The notes below the pieces were generated by a model that saw nothing but the letters and a program-made list of their open reading frames with translations, made no database searches and had not been told where the DNA came from. Shown here in pieces: positions 1 through 4,408 of a DNA stretch of 5,630 bases. How positions within the stretch are numbered: position 1 is the first letter of the stretch; every line of letters begins with the position of its first letter. The translations under genes were made by a program, and so were the position numbers. Source of the stretch: CAVAWX01 sp963592385 (GTDB lineage: Bacteria > Actinomycetota > Coriobacteriia > Coriobacteriales > QAMH01); the NCBI GenBank assembly GCA_963592385.1, contig CAVAWX010000100.1, positions 1 to 5,630 of the forward strand, read 5' to 3'.

Positions 1-698
1 GGCCTGCGGCTCGGGTAAAGGCGATGCCGCGCTGCATGGAGCGGGTACGCGCGGTGCGCGAGTTCCGTCTGTCCTCGAAACGCAAGCAGACGCGGGACGC
101 GGCGGAGCGCCCGGCGCATTTTGGGACGGAGATTATCGCCGAGAGTAATTCCATCGCTGTGCCTGAAGTGTCTTCAGAGCGTCGCCTCTATATCCCCATG
201 GGCTTTCTCGAACCGGAGATTTTCTGCAGCAACAAGTTGCGGCTTGTCCCGAACGGGCTGCTTTACCACTACGGAGTGCTTCAATCCCAGTTCCACAATG
301 CCTGGATGCGCATGGTTAGCGGCCGCCTTGAAATGCGTTACCAATATGCCGCCAGCATGGCCTACAACTGCTTTGTCTGGCCGGGCGTCACGCCCGAGAC
401 GCTCGACGTGCCGGTGGAGGACTGCGTGGACGCCGAGGCCCGCGCGCGTGTGGAAGCGTGCGCCCGGGAGGTGCTCGACGCCCGCGCTTTCTACGAGGAC
501 CAGGCCCGTGCGGCCGGCGAGAAATGCTGCCTGGCCAACATGTACGACCCCGACAACGACTTTCTCTATCCGCGCCTCGCGTCCGCCCATCGCGCCCTCG
601 ACGCGGCTGTCGAGGCGGCCTACGGCGTGGCCTTCGGTGGCGACGAGGAGAAAATCGTCGCCCACCTCTTCGCCGCCTACGCCGCGCTGGCCGTCTGA
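1..698 (+). CDS. MmeI/YeeA-like DNA methyltransferase, C-terminal part (5' end outside window)
   Basis: The reading frame is open from the left edge (first full codon at 3) to TGA at 696-698, so the ATG at 24 is internal and not a start. The visible 231 residues match my memory of the end of type IIL (MmeI-like) and YeeA/DnmA-like adenine methyltransferases. A basic segment 'REFRLSSKRKQTRD' comes first, then 'VSSERRLYIPMGF', 'YHYGVLQSQFHNAWMRMVSG' and 'YNCFVWP', the hallmarks of the target-recognition domain. A helical C-terminal domain follows, with 'MYDPDNDFLYPRLASAHRAL' and 'DEEKIVAHLFAAYAAL'. The family methylates adenine in a short asymmetric DNA site chosen by this recognition domain. 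The catalytic NPPF-type motif, the SAM-binding site and any N-terminal nuclease domain lie upstream, so it cannot be said whether this is a restriction-modification fusion or an orphan methylase. Third-position GC is clearly lower in codons 120-359 (the recognition domain) than in 360-695. The family call is firm; the exact subtype is not. Confidence 0.85.
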   Translation, partial: PAARVKAMPRCMERVRAVREFRLSSKRKQTRDAAERPAHFGTEIIAESNSIAVPEVSSERRLYIPMGFLEPEIFCSNKLRLVPNGLLYHYGVLQSQFHNAWMRMVSGRLEMRYQYAASMAYNCFVWPGVTPETLDVPVEDCVDAEARARVEACAREVLDARAFYEDQARAAGEKCCLANMYDPDNDFLYPRLASAHRALDAAVEAAYGVAFGGDEEKIVAHLFAAYAALAV

Positions 699-831
699 GC
701 ACATCGCCCTTTTCACCATGGGCGCCAGGCGTGCGCTCCTGTCGTGTACCATGGGCGGCGAGAAGGCGGCCAAAAGGCTGCGACGGCGGCAGGACGCGGG
801 CAGACGCGGACGGCGCGGGTTTCACGGATGG

Positions 832-836
832 GGAGG
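832..836 (+). promoter_or_regulatory. Ribosome binding site of the DUF1847 gene
   Basis: GGAGG lies within a G-rich run (831-838), eight bases before the ATG at 845. It decides the start: the same frame is open much further upstream, overlapping the methyltransferase gene, but only this ATG has a strong Shine-Dalgarno match. Confidence 0.75.
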
Positions 837-844
837 GGCGTGAC

Positions 845-1549
845 ATGGACGGCAAAAGCGATGCGGCCAAAAACGATTCCCGAGCGCTGACGGCGCAGGG
901 CCTGGGCTGCGAGAGCTGCAACGTGGCGGCCTGCGAGCACGCGGAGCGCACGGCGCCTACTTTCTGCCCCCAGCCGGACATCTCCGCCGAGATGCGCGCG
1001 CGCGTCTTGCGCCTCTACGACGAGCCCGCCAACCACCAGATCATGGAGGCGGCCGCGCGGGTGAGCGCGGGGACGGCGAACTCGACGCGGGTGCAGGACA
1101 CGATCAAGTTCGCCACGTACATGGGCGCCTCGCGCATCGGCATCGCCACCTGCACCGCCATGCTGCAAGAGACCGCCGTCCTGGCCCGGCTTTTGCGCCG
1201 CGCCGGTTTCGAGGTGAAGGCGCTCGGCTGCAAAATCCAGGAAAACCGCGCCGCCGACCTGGGGGTGGACGCCTCGTGCGGCATCGGCGAGAGCGTCGTC
1301 TGCAACCCGATCATGCAGGCGCTGCTCTTGAACGAGGCGAAATGCGACCTGAACATCCTCATGGGGATATGCGTGGGCCACGACGCGCTTTTCGCGAAGT
1401 ACTCGGACGCGCCCGCCGTCACCCTCGTGGCCAAGGACTTCCTCGCGGCGAACAACCCCTGCGCCGTGCTCTACACCGCCGATTCGGTCTACAAGGGCAA
1501 GCTCGACGCGACCGTCGACGCGCTGTCCGGCGGCACGGACGCGCCCTGA
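845..1549 (+). CDS. DUF1847 family cysteine-rich putative metal-binding protein
   Basis: The product is 234 residues, starting at the ATG after GGAGG. It begins with a cysteine cluster, C22-x2-C25-x4-C30, with C41 in 'FCPQP', of the type that binds zinc or an iron-sulfur cluster. The rest follows the DUF1847 pattern as I recall it: 'TRVQDTIKFATYMGASRIGI' (81-100), C103, 'AGFEVKALGCK' (120-130), 'CNPIMQALLLNEAKCDLNIL' (153-172), 'GICVGHD' (174-180) and 'DAPAVTLVAKDFL' with 'NNPCAVLY' (188-210). There are 11 cysteines in all and no signal peptide or membrane segment, so it should be cytoplasmic. The family is found mostly in anaerobes and has no established reaction; metal binding is inferred from the cysteines. 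The GC-rich codon use suggests a long-resident gene. It lies 146 bases after the methyltransferase, with no clear terminator or promoter between, and faces the AbiE pair in the same direction across a 169-base gap. Family identification is strong; function is unknown. Confidence 0.88.
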   Translation: MDGKSDAAKNDSRALTAQGLGCESCNVAACEHAERTAPTFCPQPDISAEMRARVLRLYDEPANHQIMEAAARVSAGTANSTRVQDTIKFATYMGASRIGIATCTAMLQETAVLARLLRRAGFEVKALGCKIQENRAADLGVDASCGIGESVVCNPIMQALLLNEAKCDLNILMGICVGHDALFAKYSDAPAVTLVAKDFLAANNPCAVLYTADSVYKGKLDATVDALSGGTDAP

Positions 1550-1584
1550 GCTTCGCAGCGCGTCAATCGTAAAAGACGGCGAGA

Positions 1585-1599
1585 CCCGGTGAAACCGGG
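1585..1599 (+). other. Small perfect hairpin downstream of the DUF1847 gene
   Basis: CCCGGT, loop GAA, ACCGGG forms a six-pair GC-rich stem 35 bases after the DUF1847 stop. No T-run follows on the + strand, so it is at best a poor intrinsic terminator. The surrounding bases (AAAAG at 1571-1575, then the hairpin, then GCCGGTGCGG) loosely recall the CCGGTGAAA...CCGG core of cobalamin riboswitches, but the remaining conserved blocks are not evident and no matching downstream gene exists. Apart from this and the AbiE promoter, nothing was recognised in 1550-1683. Confidence 0.3.
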
Positions 1600-1683
1600 C
1601 CGGTGCGGATATCGACGAGCTGCCCACCATCACGACATACCCTGGCCCTTCGCAGTTGTTCGCCGAAAAAGATTTCGGTGCAT

Positions 1684-1717
1684 CTGCAATTGTAACGTTT
1701 TACTGTTATAATTGCAG
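1684..1717 (+). promoter_or_regulatory. Inverted-repeat operator overlapping the AbiE promoter
   Basis: Left arm CTGCAATTGTAAC (1684-1696) and right arm GTTATAATTGCAG (1705-1717) are inverted copies with 12 of 13 positions matching, separated by 8 bases. The right arm contains the -10 box and stops one base before the antitoxin ATG; the left arm covers the -35 position. Characterised AbiEi antitoxins bind inverted repeats in their own promoter and repress it. The position here fits that role exactly, since a bound protein would cover the RNA polymerase site. The repeat is seen in the sequence; the identity of the binder is inferred. Confidence 0.7.
1704..1712 (+). promoter_or_regulatory. Extended -10 promoter of abiEi, predicted to give a leaderless mRNA
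   Basis: TGTTATAAT is a perfect extended -10 (TGN plus TATAAT at 1707-1712). A 17-base spacer would place the -35 at 1684-1689 (CTGCAA), a poor match, as is usual when an extended -10 is present. Transcription normally begins about seven bases past the -10, which is position 1719, the A of the AbiEi ATG. No Shine-Dalgarno precedes that ATG, consistent with leaderless translation, which is common in actinobacteria. Confidence 0.72.
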
Positions 1718-1718
1718 C

Positions 1719-2276
1719 ATGAAAGCGCTAGATGCTCTGAACATAGTCAACAAAATCAGCTCCTCGCAAAAAGGACTGTTCACCTCTGCGCAGGCCACCT
1801 CCCTGGGAGTCGACAGGATGTCGCTTTCTCGTCTCGCCGCGCATGGGCACATCGAATCTGTCGTGCGCGGCGTATTCAGAGCCGCAGGGGCGCCGTCGCC
1901 TCGCGAGGAAGACGTCTACGCCGAGTGGCTTGCCACTGCGGCTTGGCTGCATAGTTTGGGGGAACTCAAGCCGGAGCCCATCACGTTTTCCTGCCCGAAA
2001 AGAAAGCAGTCGAGGAAGGCCTCTCTCCGCTTTCTCAAGCGCGAGCTTTCCGATGAGGACGTATGCATGGTTGCGGGAATTCCCACGACGACGCCGAAGC
2101 GCACGGTTCTCGATTTGATTGATTATGGCGAGGACCTGAGCCTCGTGGCTTCCGTCCTTCGTGATGCGGAGCTTGCCGACCCGGACATGGATATCAAGGA
2201 CGAAGTCGATTCGCGCACGATGAAATGCGGGTTTGGCGAAGACTTCGGCCTTTACGCGTTTCTACGGAAGGAGTGA
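1719..2276 (+). CDS. abiEi: AbiEi-type antitoxin (type IV toxin-antitoxin), transcriptional autorepressor
   Basis: The product is 185 residues. The start is the ATG at 1719, not the in-frame TTG at 1656, because the promoter and operator lie between them. Residues about 18-56 form the winged-helix domain typical of AbiEi ('GLFTSAQATSLGVDRMSLSR', then 'LAAHGHIESVVRGVFRA'). The C-terminal part has the family's 'ITFSCPKRK' strand (88-96) and 'IPTTTPKRTVLDLIDYGED' (121-139). The winged helix binds the operator; the C-terminal domain is the part known in the family to neutralise AbiEii. It is cytoplasmic, without membrane segments. The stop at 2274-2276 is three bases before the toxin ATG, and GGAAGGAG (2266-2273) inside its end is the toxin's ribosome binding site, so the two are one coupled operon. 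Codon use is less GC-rich than the flanking genes, which suggests horizontal transfer. The gene looks intact. Confidence 0.85.
   Translation: MKALDALNIVNKISSSQKGLFTSAQATSLGVDRMSLSRLAAHGHIESVVRGVFRAAGAPSPREEDVYAEWLATAAWLHSLGELKPEPITFSCPKRKQSRKASLRFLKRELSDEDVCMVAGIPTTTPKRTVLDLIDYGEDLSLVASVLRDAELADPDMDIKDEVDSRTMKCGFGEDFGLYAFLRKE
2266..2273 (+). promoter_or_regulatory. Ribosome binding site of abiEii within the abiEi 3' end
   Basis: GGAAGGAG ends six bases before the toxin ATG at 2280 and overlaps the last antitoxin codons. The antitoxin cistron has no such site of its own, so the two genes are probably initiated by different mechanisms: leaderless for the antitoxin, Shine-Dalgarno for the toxin. 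Confidence 0.75.
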
Positions 2277-2279
2277 GCT

Positions 2280-2858
2280 ATGGAGCATGCGTACGCCTCG
2301 CCGGACGCCTTCGACCGTGCGCTTAAGAAAGCGGTGAAGCAATCCGGCTCAGATGCAGGTGCGGGGTATCGTCAGGCACTTCGCGACAGATTTCTCTGCC
2401 GCGTCTTCTCGGGCGGAAACGAGACGTTTGTCCTCAAGGGCGGAAGCGGCCTTCTTGCTCGTATCCCCGACGTGCGAACGACAAAGGACATCGATTTTGC
2501 GATGCGCAAAAAGGGGTCGGCCGCCGACGCCCTTGCCGAGATGGAAAGGATGGCCGCCGTCGATCTCGGCGACTGGTGCAGATTCGTCTTGACCAAACAT
2601 GAGGAGGCCATGGACGAGAATGGATACTCCAGGCTCCTGAGGCTGAGATTTGCCACCTTCGTGGGCGTGGAGGAGAAAGACCCCGTGCTCATCGACCTTT
2701 CGCTCGACTGCACCACCACGCTGCCTCCGGAACGGGTGACACCTGCAAACAGGATTAAAATCGTCGGCATCGACGAGTGCGATTACCTGATGTACCCCCT
2801 GGCAGATCAGCTAGCCGACAAACCGGCGCGACCGGCTGCGCAGGCCCCTTTCGCCTAG
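2280..2858 (+). pseudogene. abiEii: AbiEii-type nucleotidyltransferase toxin, 3'-truncated
   Basis: The 192 residues start at the ATG after GGAAGGAG. The N-terminal two-thirds are a good AbiEii (DUF1814-like) nucleotidyltransferase: 'VLKGGSGLLARIPDVRTTKD' (51-70) carries the K-G-G-S loop and, with D70 and D72 in 'KDIDF', the first two metal-binding acids. 'LIDLSLDC' (137-144) supplies a candidate third acid, D139. Family members are usually around 280-300 residues and continue after 'YPLADQLADK' (172-181) into a helical half with a conserved Arg and a K/R-D-x-x-D-L type motif. Here the match stops at K181 (codon 2820-2822), and the last 11 residues, rich in Pro and Ala, resemble nothing in the family. 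Neither other forward frame restores it, so this is a deletion or recombination end and not a simple frameshift. The TAG at 2856-2858 overlaps the convergent MBOAT stop. The toxin is probably inactive, though a short active form cannot be excluded. Confidence 0.8.
2818..2835 (-). terminator. Possible weak terminator after the MBOAT gene
   Basis: Read on the - strand, 20 bases past the MBOAT stop, CCGG-TCGCG-CCGG is followed by TTTGT. The stem is only four GC pairs and the T-run is interrupted, so this is a marginal call. If real, it would mean the native MBOAT downstream region reaches to about 2818 and that the break in the toxin gene lies close to there. Confidence 0.25.
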
Positions 2859-4393
2859 AAGCGGAAGTAGATGAAGGGGTTGAAGGAGCCGGAGACCACG
2901 GCGGCGACCGAGCCGACGAGCAGCGCCACGAGCGCGAGGTCGGCCAGCAGCGCGACTGTCCGGAGCACGCGCTTTCTGCCGGCCGGCCCGGCGAGGGCGT
3001 CCGGGTCGAAGGCGCATAGCGCGTCCGTGGACAGCAGCTTCGGGTTCGGCAGGTCGCGTTCCATGAACTCCTTTACCGTGCAGGTCCGCCCCTCGCACCA
3101 GGCGGCCAGACGCGCGCGCACATAGGGCACGACCGGCATGGACGCGACGGCGCACGCCGCGAACACCGGCAGGTACTCCCATGCCGTCAGCTCCCACAGC
3201 GTCGAGCTGCCCGTCGCGCCCCAGGCGCCGCACAAAGCCGCCAGCCAGCCGCCGAGGCCGCCAAGGTCTTCGACCCAGAAGACCAGCCAGCCGAACAAGA
3301 TGCAGACGATGCCGTAGACGTGCTGCAGCACCCCGGGTAGCTTCTCGACGAGGCGCCCCAGAAACAGCCGCTCGGCCACGAGCAGCACGCCCCAGTACAC
3401 GCCCCACAAGACGAAGTTCCACGCCGCGCCGTGCCACACGCCGGTGAGCGTCCACACGACCGCCATGTTCATCACCCAGCGCCCCGTCTTCACCCGCGAG
3501 CCGCCCAGCGGGATGTAGACGTAGTCGCGGAAAAACGTGGACAGCGAGATATGCCAGCGTCGCCAAAATCCCTGCGCGCTTCTCGCGGTATAGGGGTAGT
3601 TGAAATTGCGCAGGTAGTCGAAGCCGAGCATCTTGCCCAGCCCTATGGCCATGTCGGAGTAGCCCGCGAAGTCGAAGTAGATCTGGAAGGCGTAGGCAAT
3701 GAGGCCGGCCCATGCGCCCACGGCGCCCATCTGCGGCCCGCCCAGCTCCAGCATCTTGTCGGCGAGGATGGCCATGGTGTTGGCTAGCAGCACCTTTTTC
3801 GCCAGGCCGACGATGAAGATGCGCATGCCCTGGCTGAATTTCGCGAGGCTTTCCTTGCGGTACGCGATTTGGTCGGCGATGGTCGAGTAGCGCACGATGG
3901 GGCCGGCGATCAGCTGGGGAAACATCGCGATGTACATGCCGAGCAGCAGGGGGTTTGCCTGCACGGGCACTTCGCGGCGGTAGACGTCTGCCACGTACGA
4001 GAGCGCCTGCAGGGTGAAAAACGAGATGCCGACGGGCAGGGGCAGGTCCAGGTCGGGCACGAGCGCGGTGCCGGCCACGGCGTTGACGTTTTGCGCGAGA
4101 AAGCCCTCGTACTTGAAGAAGCACAAGATGGCGAGGTTTACGGCAATGCAGACGACGAACAGCGCAGTGCGGGCGCGCGCGCCGGCCACGCGTTCCACCC
4201 CGAGGGCAAGCGCCCAGTTCAGCGCTATGGAACACAGCATCAGGAGTATGTAGACCGGCTCGCCCCATGCGTAGAAGACAAGCGAGGCGCACAGAAGCCA
4301 GATGTTTTTGGCCGCACGCCACGGCAGCGCGAAGTAGACGGCGAGGAAGACCGGCAAGAAGAGCAGCAGAAACGTCGAAGAGGAAAAGACCAT
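2855..4393 (-). CDS. MBOAT family membrane O-acyltransferase (AlgI-like)
   Basis: The product is 512 residues. Hydrophobic segments run through the whole protein, beginning with 'FLLLFLPVFLAVYFALPW' near the N-terminus. AlgI-type landmarks occur in order: 'FFKYEGF' (92-98), 'LPVGISFFTLQALSYVADVY' (119-138), 'FPQLIAGPIVRY' (158-169), 'QIYFDFAGYSDMAIGLGKML' (237-256), 'FWRRWHISLSTFFRDYVYIP' (276-295) and 'LTGVWHGAAWNFVLWG' (316-331). H321 is the invariant MBOAT histidine and H281 the second conserved one. The C-terminus 'FNPFIYFRF' is the usual end of this family, so the gene is complete. Such proteins pass an acetyl group across the membrane for O-acetylation of an extracellular or cell-wall polymer; the substrate is unknown here. 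A hydrophilic stretch of about 50 residues (about 425-475) precedes the last membrane segment and may be a cytoplasmic insert. The start has AGGGGG nine bases upstream, overlapping the stop of the preceding acetyltransferase gene, its likely partner. Confidence 0.92.
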   Translation of the reverse strand: MVFSSSTFLLLFLPVFLAVYFALPWRAAKNIWLLCASLVFYAWGEPVYILLMLCSIALNWALALGVERVAGARARTALFVVCIAVNLAILCFFKYEGFLAQNVNAVAGTALVPDLDLPLPVGISFFTLQALSYVADVYRREVPVQANPLLLGMYIAMFPQLIAGPIVRYSTIADQIAYRKESLAKFSQGMRIFIVGLAKKVLLANTMAILADKMLELGGPQMGAVGAWAGLIAYAFQIYFDFAGYSDMAIGLGKMLGFDYLRNFNYPYTARSAQGFWRRWHISLSTFFRDYVYIPLGGSRVKTGRWVMNMAVVWTLTGVWHGAAWNFVLWGVYWGVLLVAERLFLGRLVEKLPGVLQHVYGIVCILFGWLVFWVEDLGGLGGWLAALCGAWGATGSSTLWELTAWEYLPVFAACAVASMPVVPYVRARLAAWCEGRTCTVKEFMERDLPNPKLLSTDALCAFDPDALAGPAGRKRVLRTVALLADLALVALLVGSVAAVVSGSFNPFIYFRF

Positions 4394-4402
4394 CGCGCGC
4401 AG

Positions 4403-4408
4403 CCCCCT
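4403..4408 (-). promoter_or_regulatory. Ribosome binding site of the MBOAT gene overlapping the upstream stop
   Basis: On the - strand AGGGGG (4408-4403) shares bases with the TAG stop (4409-4407) of the upstream acetyltransferase gene and sits nine bases before the MBOAT ATG (4393-4391). The arrangement implies translational coupling of the pair. Confidence 0.6.

Noticed and set aside
715..757. Direct repeat ACCATGGGCG at 715-724 and 748-757, and a weak -10-like TACCAT at 747-752 before the DUF1847 gene
   Set aside because: The repeat is short and contains the palindrome CCATGG, no -35 can be found at a suitable distance, and nothing else supports a promoter or operator here.
713..1633. Long - strand open frame opposite the DUF1847 gene
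   Set aside because: Composition is dominated by Arg, Ala, Val and Gly with no recognisable domain. It is the antisense shadow expected in high-GC DNA opposite a gene with a firm family match.
1656..1718. Upstream TTG start for the antitoxin
   Set aside because: It would add 21 residues that do not match the family and would place the promoter and operator inside the coding region; there is also no Shine-Dalgarno before it.
2794..2810. TACCCCCTGGC...CAG near the right AbiE end resembling TACCCTGGC...CAG at 1638-1655, as a possible attachment-site pair
   Set aside because: The copies differ by insertions, and the right copy lies within toxin sequence that still matches the family, so it cannot be a clean boundary.
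2811..4322. 503-codon - strand open frame overlapping the MBOAT gene in another frame
   Set aside because: Arg/Pro/His-rich translation without membrane segments or motifs; the overlapping frame has clear MBOAT motifs and a proper start.
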